From assembly GCA_018697195.1 (NCBI GenBank), contig CM031873.1, positions 1,662,680 through 1,726,679 on the forward strand: a stretch of DNA of 64,000 bases. Reading direction: 5' to 3'. The notes under the pieces were generated by a model. It saw only the letters and a program-made list of their open reading frames with translations. It ran no database searches and was not told the DNA's origin. The position numbers were made by a program, and so were the translations under genes. Of this stretch, positions 47,134 through 58,498 are shown one piece after another. Positions within the stretch are counted from its first letter, which is position 1, and each line of letters opens with the position of its first letter. The stretch comes from Certhia americana. Taxonomy: Eukaryota > Chordata > Aves > Passeriformes > Certhiidae.

Positions 47134-49837
47134 CGGTGACTACACTACCCCAGGGGAGCCTCACCTGCCCAGGAACATTTAGGAACCCTTCAGACCTGCC
47201 CCAGACCCTCTGAACAAGCAGCAAGTCCCCCCGTGAGGTGGCAGGTGCCGGGGCAGTGCTGGCCCTGGGGCTGTCACCAGTGCTGTAACCACACGGGATC
47301 AGTGCAAACAGAGACACGGCCAGGCACCCAGCTCCATGGAAACCAACACACACATCTTCCAAGGACATTCAGTTCACTGCCCTGTTTCCCATCCGCCCCC
47401 ACATGGGTGAGTATGTAAATAGAGGATATTCTTAGCAGAGAGGATTCCCAAGAAAATGCCATGTCTCCTTGATGCAAGCAAGGATTTAGTACAGTGGCAT
47501 GGGGAAGCACTGAGATCTTCCTAGCGACAGGAGAGCTGAGGCCACTGAGGCCACTGACACTTCCCAGCCTGCACAGGGATGGGACGAGGGTTTGGGAATG
47601 TTTGCTCTGTTCTCCTCTTCTCCACGCTGGTGGAATTAAAAGGGCTGCAGGTGCTGATGGCATCTCTGAGCTAACCAAGGCTCAACTTTAGATCTGTTAG
47701 AGAAGGAGGGAATCTGGGGATCTGGTCCCAGCAACTGTTGCTCCTGTCTGGCATCAGTGGTACCTTGGGACCATGGGAACTTCCCCCATGGAGCAGCTGA
47801 GGGCTGCAGGCAGAGCCAAGAGCCAGACTTATCTGGGCAGCAGTCAGTATCCTCTGGTGGGACAGCACTGCCAGCCTGCAGCACGTGGTTGCAGATCCCC
47901 CCAGGTGTGATGGAGGGCTGGGCAAGGAGAGGTGCAGGGCAGGGAAGGGCTCTCTGCTCACTTGCTCAGCCCTTTGGCCAGGCACAGCAGTGGGGTCAGC
48001 GCAGGTCAGGCTGGGACAGAGATGGCTGAATTTCAATCCCCCAAAATAGGGACCTTTCTTTCCCTCGGGGCTGCCACGCAGGGAGCAGAGCAATAAATTC
48101 CCCAGGCAAAAGGCATAACATGGAAGCTGTGAAATCTGGGCACAGTTTCTCTCGGCATGCCTGAGAAACACAGACGCAGAACTCATAATTCTCTGATGTA
48201 ACAGGGGCAGAGCTGGGCTGAACAAGCACAGAAGCCTGTAGGGCACGAGGCCTCCTGAGCTGCTTGGGGCTCTGTCCCTTGCTGCTGGCAGTGAGTGAGG
48301 CTGCTGGGCTGTGAGGATGGGCTGTCAGTGGGCAAGGATGGGTCTGGGGTTGGGGTCAGAGAGGTACCACAGGATTTTGCAGCACTGTTCTCCAAGCTCC
48401 AGCTGTCCCCACACCTGGGATTGCTGCACTGAGCAGGTGTGGGACTCAGCATGGCTTGGGAATGCAGTCAGCACCTGAGAGTCCTTAAAGGCAGCACAAG
48501 GTTTAGCTGGGGTTTAGTATAAAGTACTTGACTGACATGTGATATCACAAGAAATAAACAATATTTTGTATTTATTTCTGACCTGGCAGAGCTGGGCACT
48601 GGGGCCATTTCCAAACCTGCCCGTCCCACCCTGCTCTGGCTGAGCTCTCCCCTATGTGCAGAGGTGGTGGTGGGGCAGGAGAGGCTGTGTTTGTGAGCTG
48701 TGAGCTGTCTGTGCTGCCCTTGGTGTGGCTGAGATGGCTCTGAGACATCACCCCTGTGTCCCACCTGAGCCCCTGAGCTGCACCAGCCATCCTCTCGTGC
48801 CTCACCAGCTGTCCCATGCTGAAGACTCTTTGCAATGTATGGGTCCTTACAGCTCCGTGTGTGCTGCTTTTCAACCTCCTACGTAATGTTTAGTCACATT
48901 TAATAACAATAAAATTCTCCTTCACAGCTGCATTCTGGAAAATGGGGCTGATTTTACTAAAAACAATGAATGTGAATAGTTCATGGTCTTCTCGCATTAC
49001 CCAGAGATTTATCACATCTCTTGCATAATTTAATCTCTACATCTGTGGGACACAAATGTTTTACATTTCTTACATTTATGGGCAGACATCGAAAACATCT
49101 GTGCAGACCCAACACACAAAAACATCTGGAAGACATCTCTGCCTTTTTATGACATACATCTCCTGATCTTTTGTCTGGAACAAGTGTGCAGCTATCAGTA
49201 GTAGCTTTATGTGTCGGTTACTGGGCTTCCCGTTTGGGCTCTGACAGGCACAGGGGAAAATGTGATCAGCTCTGAATTTCAGCCCATTTCAGCAAGTGGG
49301 GAAGCAATTCAGGGAGCTTCCCACCCACCCACGCTGTGAGAATTTGGACCAGGATGAGAACAAGGCAGCCAGGGTTTGCTGCTAAGCTTGTGGACAGGAC
49401 TGTTTGCTGAAGGTTCAGGCTTGAAGCTGTGCTGAGCTGCTGCTTTCCTCTCTGGAGGAACCCAGGCTGCTCCTGCTGTTTGAATCCCAGCCCCTTGGGA
49501 ATAAGTGCTTTGTGCAGGTGAGATAGCAGGCAATAGCCCCACCTGGAGATCTTCTCTTCACTCTCCACTTTCTCTGTGGTCATAGCAGTATGCCTGGGAG
49601 CTGCTGGCTGCATCCAGGTGAGAAAAGAGATCATGCCATGGCCTTGGGCAGTGAGCACACCTGGGCAGGATGAGCTGGTCTTCACCAGCCTGTACCCAGC
49701 TGTGACACAGTGCTTGTCACAGCCCAGCCACTCTGCCCAGTTTGAAGACAGGAAGCCTCTTCTGGGATGAATAAATGTAGCCATCATTCCTAGAGACTTT
49801 AAGTACTGTTATTTGGCCACAGGGCTGTGGAGTAGGG
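47134..49837. other. Unique DNA; AT-rich from about 48880
   Basis: GC-rich in the first 1.7 kb. The stretch at 48880-49220 is AT-rich and repeat-free, a weak candidate for conserved noncoding sequence. No gene seen. Confidence 0.42.
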
Positions 49838-49945
49838 CCTGGCTGGTATTACTTTAGGGGTAAGGATGGAGCCATTGTGATGCTAGATGTGATGGGAAAT
49901 AGATCCTGGCTGGTTTTATTTTGGGGGTAAGGATAGAGCCATTGT
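49838..49945. repeat. 67-bp tandem duplication, 1.6 copies
   Basis: The CCTGGCTGGT-ATT-TTGGGGGTAAGGAT block and following GAGCCATTGT at 49838-49878 recurs at 49905-49945 with a few substitutions. Confidence 0.85.
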
Positions 49946-49946
49946 A

Positions 49947-50454
49947 ACCCCCCAGGTGGGCTGGGGCTGTCCCTGTTTGCATTGGAGGAGTGGGTGGGAA
50001 CCTGCTGTGGTGGATGTGGTGCAGAGGATGAATTAAAAAGTTGTTCTTGCTGCATGGGCACGAGGCAGAGCAGAGGCTGATGGAAAGACCCAAAGAAGCA
50101 AATGAAGTGACTTTGGGGCACTAAGTGGAGTGATCCAAGGGTGATGGGCTGTGTGGGATGGAGCAGAAGGTGTGTCCTCAGGAGAGCAGCAGGGATCTGA
50201 TGTGATAACCTGAAGAGAGGGAAGGAAATATGTGATTGACAGCTGATAATGGGGAGGGAGAGCTCGGGAGGGCTTTGGGAGGAAAGCACCACCAGCAGGG
50301 ATGTGAGAAGAGAGAAGCACCTGGGGGAGTTGTCATGGCATGTGTGAACAGCTGCCAGCAGTAATCAGCTCAGGTGTGTTCAGCGCTGGCTTTAGCAGAA
50401 CTGACAGCTTGGTGAGACCAAACAATGAAATTTTCCTCAAGGCTCCACTCTAGC
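49947..50454. other. Unique DNA, no feature recognised
   Basis: Nothing recognised; the minus strand is open for 147 codons without any domain. Confidence 0.45.
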
Positions 50455-50476
50455 TCACACACACACACACACACAC
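50455..50476. repeat. (CA)n microsatellite
   Basis: Eleven uninterrupted CA units. Confidence 0.93.
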
Positions 50477-51464
50477 CTGCCTGGTGTCTGTGCTGTCCTT
50501 CAGTGCTGGTCCAGTGCTGCCTGGTCCCTGGGGCTGGGCTGAGGTGAGCAAAGGCAGCTGCCTTCTGCCTGCATGGACACCTGCAAACCATGGCTGGAGT
50601 GAACACACGCAGCTTGTGCAGCCAGCCACCAAATGCTCTCTTTTCTGAACCCCTTGCCTGTCCCAGGAAGGAGTCCGGGTCACCTGCCAGTGGCATTTCT
50701 GCAGGTTGTCTGCCCCAGAGAGGTGCAATGGAGACTGTGGCAGAGGGGAGCAGTGTCTCATCTTCCACCCCACCTCAGGCAGACAGCTGAGCTATGGTGT
50801 GCTCACAGCCAGCCTTGGCTCCTGTCAAGAGGTTTCTAGAGTGGCACAGGCTGCCTGGAGGGGTTGGTTGAGGTCAGCTGTAGCAGGGACATTTCCTCCT
50901 GGAAATTCATGGAAATCTGGCCCCATACTGTGAATTCTGAGCAGGGCAGGTCCCTGGCTCTTGCACCTGCTCAGGGCAGAGTGTGCAGCTCCTGGTGAGG
51001 AGCCCTAAGGCAATCCAGTGCTCCCTTTCTTGCATGCCCATGCCCTCCACAGATCCATGTCCATGTGACATCTTGGGCTGATGGTCTGACCTGAGCCACC
51101 CACAGAGGGGGAGAGGGTGGAAGAGAGCACTGCCCCTCTGGGGGTTTGAAATCAGAGAGATGCCAAGAGTTCCTCTCATCTTTGCAAGTTGTGAGGATCG
51201 TGGGGCAGCAGTGACACCCTGTCAGCAGCCTAGGGAATGCTCACAGCCCCTGGGTTTGTTTGGAAATTCCTGAACTCCTCACAGCTGGCACAGGGAGGGG
51301 GAAGACAACCAGCTCCTGCAGCCTGGGAGCTCTCCCCCTGTCCCTGCTGCCAGCAGCCTGAGCCCAGTGGATTCATCCCTAGAAGGACTCCAGGCTGCCT
51401 GTGACCACAGGATCCACAGAGAGACCCCCCCCTGCCACAGCAGGGCTCTGCACCATTCATACTT
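50477..51464. other. Unique DNA, no feature recognised
   Basis: No repeat or exon recognised. Confidence 0.45.
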
Positions 51465-51923
51465 GTGTGAAACTGATGCCTTCTTGGGACTTCCTACATA
51501 CAGAGGCCGGACAGAATTAAGGAGATAAAAAGCAGTTTTATTTATTGAAGGGCCTTCAGGTACATTTCAGGCAGATGAAGCCTCCCAAGGGCTACCCCCA
51601 AAATGGATGGTGGATTCACACTTTTCTAAGTTTGATCCATTTGCATATTGGGGGGTTAATTTCCCAATTACACTTTCAGGTAATGAAGTCATTTACCCCA
51701 AGTTTGCTCTCCCCAATTTACTTTTATTTACATCTCTCAGGACCTGAGGCAGTGAGGTCTGGAGAGGAATTGTTGTGTCTGACCAAAACGGAAAAGCAGC
51801 AGCTCCCACTGTGTATGGAGTTTAGAGTGATACACTGAAGAACTGCAGGATTATAAATAGATGGAAAATATAAAAGCTAAAACCCTAAGGCATCAGCCTG
51901 AGGGGGCTTCTCCCCCTACACAG
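51465..51923 (-). mobile_element. ERV LTR (sister of 24404-24870)
   Basis: Opens TGTGAAACTGATGCCTTC and carries TTTTATTTATTGAAGG near 51536-51550, giving AATAAATAAAA on the minus strand, a poly(A) signal close to the presumed 3' end. The middle and the TATAAAAGCTAAAACCC end match the 24.4-kb copy. It lies only about 600 bases before another solo LTR. Limits are approximate. Confidence 0.62.
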
Positions 51924-52514
51924 AGCTGATGGGGGCTTATTATTTGCTCAAATATCAGTGAATTTTCCCAAAGATAACTAGTTGGGAGCTCTTGCTCCAA
52001 AATGAAGCAGTGTGAACTTCTGAATGGTAGCTTTGAGGAGCTTTTCATCATGGATAAAGAAAAATATTTTTCCCAAATTCTGTTTCAAGGAATCACTGAC
52101 CTGTTTAAGCTGAAACCTTGCAAAATCCTGGAGTGGAAGCAGACGTCCTGGCAGTCAAACCTGGGATTTGGCCATCTCTAAGTCATGAAGGGGTTTAGGC
52201 AGATAATTGATTGATGTTACCTGTCTGTGTTAATCACAGAGCTTGTTTTCAACATTTTAAAAATTTTTTTTTGAGTAATACTTTTAAATTCCAGGATGGA
52301 AATAAAGAAACCAGCACAGCAGCTTTTTCCCCCTCTTCCTGCACAAACAGGGGGAGACACACAGAGCACATCGTGGCTTGGACAGTGAGGAGGTGCTGAC
52401 AGGGAAGGGAGAAGGGTCTGGTTCAAATCGTGCCTGATTTCAAGAGGTTTTGCAGGAGCCAGCCTGGGCATCGCCAGGACAGGGGATATGGTTGGGAAGA
52501 CCCAGAGCAGCAGC
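51924..52514. other. Unique DNA between two LTRs
   Basis: No retroviral gene motif. A GGTTCAAATC word near 52420 was considered as a tRNA B box and rejected. Confidence 0.45.
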
Positions 52515-52519
52515 GTGGG

Positions 52520-53170
52520 TGTCCTGGTTTAGGGCAAATTTGGGAAGAAACCTCCAAATGGAGTCCCTCTAGAAAGCAAATCCAAACAGCCCCTCCCTTA
52601 ACAGGTTCAGGAAAAAAAGATTTTCTTGGAGGAAAGTGGAAAAAAATGTTTATTTAACAAGCAAAACACTTCCCAGTACAACAAATGAACAATACTAAAC
52701 AACAAAAGCTCTCTCTGCTCTGCAGGGATGATAAATTCAGAAAATCTCTGCCGTGGGTTGTAGTTTGTTCACTCTGTTGTTGTCAGTCCCTCAGTGCTGG
52801 GAAATGCCAGGCCCAGCCCAGGCCTGGTGGGCACAGCTCTGAGCTCCTGGGGCTCTGCTGGGTTTAGTCCAGAGCAGGTTAGAACAGCTCCAAGGACAAG
52901 GAAGAAAAACCACAATCCAGAGAACTTCTCTGCTTCAGTTGGCCAAAAACTAACAAAAAGCAAAGCAGAGCTCTGTCCTGCTGTCCTCACTGCAAACAGC
53001 ACAGGCTGTGTGTGAAGGAAAGCTGAAAACTCTTATCTTATGTTTTGAAAACAACCACCTCAGACATTCCACTGCTTCTCCTTCACTCTTAGATCCAGTT
53101 TTAAAGGTGCAAAACTGATTCCTGAGCTAAACAGACGAATGGGGGTACAATTCAGCATCAACCCAGGACA
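52520..53170 (-). mobile_element. Solo LTR with perfect 5-bp target duplication
   Basis: A 651-bp unit from TGTCCTGGTTT to AACCCAGGACA; the ends are near-perfect inverted repeats. GTGGG lies directly before (52515-52519) and directly after (53171-53175). AATAAA on the minus strand near 52649 (TGTTTATTTAAC on the plus strand) suggests minus orientation. I recognise the body (GATGATAAATTCAGAAAATC) as a family widespread in songbirds; 5-bp duplications fit ERVL. It shares its first 11 bases with the 28362 LTR, but the bodies differ. Confidence 0.92.
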
Positions 53171-53175
53171 GTGGG

Positions 53176-54200
53176 CCTCCTGCTGCTGCTGCTGCTGAGG
53201 GGCTATTGCTGGTTGAGCCCACACCTTACCATGGGACAACTGAGCCTTGCAAACAGCACATTTGGTGACAGCAGCAGGATCAGAGCCGTAGTTGTACCAG
53301 AAGAGGCTGATCCGTGTGTTCTCCTCAGGCTGGGTCCATGGGCTGGAGCAGGGCCCGGAGCTTTGGCAGGCCTGGGGACTGAGCTGACTCCTGAATCACA
53401 GCTGTAAGTTGAGAAAAATTTACAGCCAAAATTCAGCCAAAGCCCAAATAATGCCCTCCAAACCCCCTGCGCTGGCAGGTCAGGGTGACAGGGCCAGCTT
53501 TGCTGTGGCCTTGCAGTTTGTGGCATGGCAGGGTCCCCTGTGCCGATGCCCTGTGGGGACAGAGAGGTTGGGGACGTGCCCATCTCAGCCTCCTGCAGAG
53601 ATGGGGCCTCCAGGGCTTTGGGAGCTGGCAGGAGCAATAAAATCAGAGCTGAGACTTGGCAGAAAAGGTCTGCAGGAGGAGAGCTCCCCGGGGGCAGCCA
53701 CTGCTCCCCCCAGACACAATACTCCACTGATTCCAAGCACATTTTTCTCAGGCAGAGCTGGATAATCTACGGGAATGCTAAACACCAAAATGAGTAACAA
53801 GCTTGGCTGGAATTCCTCTGCAGGACAAGCAATGATCTCATGTTCCTCTCCAGGGGAAAGCAAGGAAGAGGTCAGTGTTCCCAAGTCACCCAAATGGCCC
53901 AACCCATAGTGAAAGTGCCTTGAACACTTTGTGGTTGAACAGCCTGGGGGAGAGGGAACTGGCAATGTCACACCTGTGCACAAAACCCTAAAATGTTTCC
54001 CACATGTCACTGCCTTGCCTTCCTGTCAGGAGCAGCAGTTCTTCTGCAAGGTGTGAAGATTGCTGAGCTCTCCTTGCCAAGCTGCCCTGCAGCTCACAGT
54101 TCTGGAAGCGAATTTTGTGTCCCCAGTAACACCAGTCTGTCCAGGGGACAGCCAGAGACTGTGCCAGGATACTGGGATCCTCAGCTGGAGGAGAGAATGG
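53176..54200. other. Unique DNA, no feature recognised
   Basis: Starts with a short CTG run at about 53181-53196. No gene or named repeat. Confidence 0.45.
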
Positions 54201-54905
54201 TCACAGAACCACATTCCCAGAATGGGTCAGGCTGGAAGGGACCTCAGTGAGTCCCATCTGGTGCCATCTCCCTGCTCCAGCAGGGCCATCCCAGAGCATA
54301 GGAGTGTGACAAGGCAGCTCTGGAATATCCCCAGGGAGGACATTCCACCCCTCGCTGGGCTCTGCTCAGGGCTGGGCACTGCCCAAGGCAGAAGTTCTGC
54401 CTCCTGTACAGGGACAGTTCCTGGGCTCAGTCCCTTCCCGTGGCTCTGGTGCCACTGCTGGACCCTGGAGCAGAACCTGGGCCCTGCTCTGACCCTCCCT
54501 GTGCCCAGGGACACCCAGGGACAGACAGGGACACCCAGGGACACCCAGGGACACCCAGGGACAGACAGGGACACCCGGGGCAAACAGGGACACACAGGGA
54601 TGCATAGGGACATACAGGGACACCCAGGGACAGACAGGGACACATAGGGAGAGACAGGGAGAGACAGGGACACCCATGGACAAACAGGGACACCCAGGGA
54701 CAGACAGGGACACCCATGGACACACAAGGACACCCACAGTTGAGGGCCTCTCTCAGCTGGCCCAGCTCCCTCAGCCTTTCCTGGGCACAGAGATGCTCCA
54801 GGCCCTTCCCCAGCTCCAGGAGCTCCTGTCCCTGCTGTGCTGAGGATCCAGAGCTTGACACAGCACCCCAGAGGTGCCCCCAGGGCTGAGTGGCTGGAAC
54901 ATCTA
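54201..54905 (-). mobile_element. CR1 copy (minus) split by a minisatellite
   Basis: The plus strand reads TCACAGAACCACATTCCCAG, then GGGTCAGGCTGGAAGGGACC, GCAGCTCTGGAATATCCCC, and GTGGCTCTGGTGCCACTGCTG up to 54503. After the array it resumes with GAGGGCCTCTCTCAGCTGG, CCCAGCTCCCTCAGCC and GCACCCCAGAGGTGCCCCC to about 54905. Both parts are in proper CR1 order, so the array grew inside one element. Confidence 0.85.
54504..54737. repeat. 10-bp minisatellite inside CR1
   Basis: About 23 units of the type GGGACACCCA, GGGACAGACA and GGGACACACA. The GGGACA core also occurs as (GGGACA)4 in the CR1 at 291-652 and as two copies at 46851-46863, so the element itself supplies the seed. Three units make 30 bases, giving 10-residue periodic open frames on the minus strand that are artefacts. 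Confidence 0.94.
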
Positions 54906-56784
54906 GAGGATGGAGGGTCTCCTCTCTGGGACATGTCTTCTCAAAAAAAGAAATAGCCATCCTCTCCCATTGGAGCAGAGGTTAGACCTCCCAGAAAGAT
55001 GGTTCCTACCCCCATCCCAACATCTGTGAAGCTCAACTGGGACACTCCACATTCTGGATCACAAAAAGTTTGGGACACAGAACAGCACCACAAGTCACTC
55101 AGAAATAACCCATCTCTGCTGCCAAAGTCGTAGCCACTGGTCTTCCCTTCCCACCCTAGGGGACATGTCCCCAGAGGCCATTTCTCCCTCTTTAGCCAAG
55201 GCAGTGCTCACAGGGCAGTGGGCAGCAGTGAGGGGTGCAGTCACCACACACCCATGGCACACGAGGCAGGTGAAGCTCTGCTTGTGCACACAGCCCCTGG
55301 TTTCCATGAATCCCATGCCCAGGGTGGTTCCTGGGGACCACAGAGCCTCACGTGTGGCCACAGGATGTGGTGGCAGTGCAGCTTCCAGCACTGGAGTGGG
55401 GAGGCACATCCAGTCAAGGCCAAAAGCCTCAGGGGCTGTGGGGATGTTGTGTGGAATTAATTTTTTCTTTTCCAAAAACATAGTGTTTTCATCTTTATAA
55501 TAAAGTGTTCCTGTTTGCATGGGAATGCAGCAAGGGTTGTTTATTTATTTGCTTTTAATAACTAAAAACTGTTTACTTCCAAAGTGTTCTCCTGGTTTTC
55601 TTCCCCGAAAATCCTCCCGAGAGGTCAAGGGAAGAAAAATGAGGTGTTTGTTTTTTCATTAAAATTTCTACTTTGGCAAAAACACCTCCCTCCAGTAAGG
55701 AACTAAATAAGTGCTCAGAGCTGGGGATCAGTGTCACAGATCTCTCCAGTGCCCAGAGGAGCTTCAGGCATTTGCAAATGAGCAACAATTCCCAGGTTGG
55801 GGCACTGGCATGTCGAGTGTGTTCGTGTTCTGAGCCACTCCAGGAAACCTCCCTCAGATTCTTGGCGTGGGCCTGGGCTCTGTGATCTGGCATTGACCCC
55901 CCGAAAGGCACATGGAGGCTCATTATCATTTGCTGACCCAACTCCTGTTTTCATTCCTCATGACAGAAATCTGCACAATGTTTAATGCAAACAGAGGAAA
56001 CACATTTATTGCCTTTTCCAAAAAAATTCTGATGTTTCAAAGCCATGGTCAGAAAGCTGGAGTGACTAAATTCTTCTGTCTCTGCACACCCAGCTCTGAA
56101 TACTTTGTGCTCTCTGCTTAGGAAAACATCTTACAGAATTCTGCCTAGGAGATTTTTCTTTTACACGTACTGGACCTTCACTGAGGGGCTGCAGGGCTCA
56201 ATTTAAGGTCAGTTGTACTGTCTGCTTACAGGAACAGCCAGTTCTGTGCAGGAAACTCTGTTTCTGCTGTAATTCTCCCCTACAGAAACCAGATTTGACA
56301 GTATCTTGATTTTCTCATGGGCTTAGCCAGATGTGTGGGTCTCAGCTAACCTTCACGGCCATGGGGCCATGCTCAGTCACCCCACCAGCAAAAATGTGCT
56401 TTACCATCCTTGAAAAGAGTAAATAATCATTACGGCACAACTGAAGAGAACATAGTTGTGTGTGCCAAACCTGGTGCTGGGGACAGGCTGATGAAGCACT
56501 GAGTTTCTTTTCTAAAGCTCATGGTAATTGGTACCTAAATGCAAAGCTTGTGGTTATCTGCTATTGATGCAGGTACATAAATTTTCTATTGTGTCAAGAG
56601 TGCAACAGCAGCAAACACTTCCTTTGTATTTGTTATCTACTATACATTTATTTGTTTGGATTTTACTGATATGATAAAAAGGATTAAATTACAGGTTTGT
56701 TCAATAAGCACACCAGTCACAAATTTGTGTGCAATGGGTGTGGGCTGGGGCAGGCTTCAGGGAGAGGTCTGGAACTGAGCAGGG
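54906..56784. other. Unique DNA; AT-rich from about 55960
   Basis: First kilobase GC-rich; 55440-55680 and 55960-56700 AT-rich and repeat-free. The latter is a possible conserved noncoding block. No gene seen. Confidence 0.42.
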
Positions 56785-57590
56785 TTGAGTTCACTGCCTG
56801 ATTTGTGGGTGATACCAGGCTGAGTGGTGAGGTTGATGCTCCAGAGGCAAGGGAGGCCCTCCTGAGGGACCCTGAGTCCAAGGTGGGCTCGTGGAATCTC
56901 AACAGGTTCAATGAGGCCCAGTGCAAGGTGCTGCAGCTGGGCAGGGTCAGTGCTAAGCACGAGCACAGGCTGGGCACAGAACAGATGGAGAGTCACCCTT
57001 GGAGGTGTTGGTGGGTGACAGCTGGGACTCAAAAACTCCCCGTGCCCTGGGCTGAGCCCCCAGTGTGGGCAGCAGGGGAGAGGAAGGGGTTCTGCCCCTG
57101 TGCTCAAGTGAGACCACACCTGTAGAGCTGCCCCAGCACAGGAAGGAGCTGGAGCTGCTGGAGAGAGCTCAGAGGAGGCTGTGGAGATGCTCCAAGGGCT
57201 GGAGCCCCTCTGCTCTGGAGCCAGGCTGGGAGGGCTGAGAGTGTTCACCTGGAGAAGAGAGAGTCTTTCCTTCTCTCAGGGAGGCCTGAGAGCCCTTCCA
57301 GGGCCTAAAGGGGCTCCAGAAGAGCTGGAGAGGGACTTGGGACAAGGGATGGAGGGACAGGACACAGGGAATAGCTTCCTACAGAGGAAGGTTGGAGGGA
57401 TATTGGGAAGAAATTCCTGTTTGTGAGGGTGGGCAGGCCCTAGCACAGGGTGCCCAGAGCAGCTGTGGCAGCCCCAGGATCCCTGGAAGTGTCCAAGGCC
57501 AGGCTGGACAGGGCTGGGAGCATCCTGGGACAGTGGGAGGTGACCCTGCACATGGCAAGGGTGATGAGATGAGCTTTAAGGTCCCTTAAT
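56785..57590 (+). mobile_element. Longest CR1 copy, with ORF2 C-terminal relic (plus)
   Basis: The plus frame from 56805 matches the C-terminal part of CR1 ORF2: DTRLSG-EVD, LNRFNEAQCKVLQLG and EHRLGTEQ are visible in order. After about 57000 the frame no longer follows ORF2, showing lost reading frame. The 3' UTR continues through GGAGCCAGGCTGGGAGGGC, GGGACAGGACACAGGGAATAG, GATATTGGGAAGAAATTCC to GAGCTTTAAGGTCCCTTAA. The terminal octamers are replaced by a GT-rich array. Confidence 0.93.
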
Positions 57591-57672
57591 AGGTGGGTGT
57601 GTGTCTGTGTGTCTGTGGGTCTGTGGGTCTGTGTGTGTGTGTCTGTGGGTCTGTGTGTCTGTGGGTCTGTGG
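57591..57672. repeat. GT-rich minisatellite at the CR1 terminus
   Basis: Mixed GTGTGTCT and GTGGGTCT units, about ten 8-base steps, begin within a few bases of the CR1 3' end. The 8-base step equals the length of the CR1 terminal octamer. Confidence 0.88.
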
Positions 57673-58235
57673 GCTGTTCCAGAGTGCAAAAATTTCCAAA
57701 CTAAGACTTCTCTTGTTTTTAAACACTAGCAAAGTGGGTTCAGCTCTAATCTTATACCAGTTTTACTCTGATTTAATGTCACTCACCAATGTGGAGTTAG
57801 ACTTCACAGGCTCAGGTGAGATCAGGATGTGATCCTACAGACTGTGGGACATGCTCTGCCCTGGCAGGAGATCAGCCAAAGGGGACTCTGGCCACGGTGG
57901 CATTTACCTTGCCATGTGCTGGCACAGAGCTTGGGACCTGCCCCACTGCTTTGCAATCTGAGCAGATGTGAGAGGAAAAGACCATTATTTTAATCAAATT
58001 AGAGCTCTGTGCACTGCTGCTGAGAGCAGCCTGGAGGATAACACATTGTTCTGAGGGCACTTCACTGCCATGAGTGCTGTGACCTGGTAAATCATGTCAG
58101 GAAACCCATTCTGAGCAGCTTCAAACACATCTGTCATCTTTAGGGGTTTGTAGATTCCAGCTGATCACAGCGGAGTGCTTTACACTTGCGTCCTTCCAGA
58201 AACTGAGAAACTGAAAAGGTGTTTACAAGAGCCTG
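57673..58235. other. Unique DNA, no feature recognised
   Basis: No repeat or exon recognised. Confidence 0.45.
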
Positions 58236-58498
58236 GAGTGACAGGACAAACTGACAGAAAGTAGGTGTAAATTAGATATTGGGAAGGAATTCTTTCCTGT
58301 GAGGGTGGGCAGGCCCTGGCACAGGGTGCCCAGAGCAGCTGTGGCTGCCCCTGGATCCCTGGAAGTGTCCAAGGCCAGGCTGGACAGGGCTTGGAGCAAC
58401 CTGGGACAGTGGGAGGTGTCCCTGCACATGGCAGGGGGGATAAGGAGATGATCTTTAAGGTCTCTTCCAACCCAAATCATTCCATGATTCTGTTACTC
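58236..58498 (+). mobile_element. CR1 3' fragment (plus)
   Basis: Well-preserved tail: GATATTGGGAAGGAATTC, GTGGGCAGGCCCTGGCACAG, GTCCAAGGCCAGGCTGGACA, GATGATCTTTAAGGTCTC and an end of CATTCCATGATTCTG. Very similar to the matching parts of 56785-57590 and 19983-20190, so these belong to one subfamily. Confidence 0.94.

Noticed and set aside
52417..52432. tRNA-like B box (GGTTCAAATC)
   Set aside because: No matching acceptor stem, A box at the right distance or anticodon arm could be folded around it.
54227..54960. Long minus-strand frames of 123 to 235 codons with Cys-Pro-rich periodicity
   Set aside because: Created by the 10-bp minisatellite, whose 30-base triple unit lacks stops.
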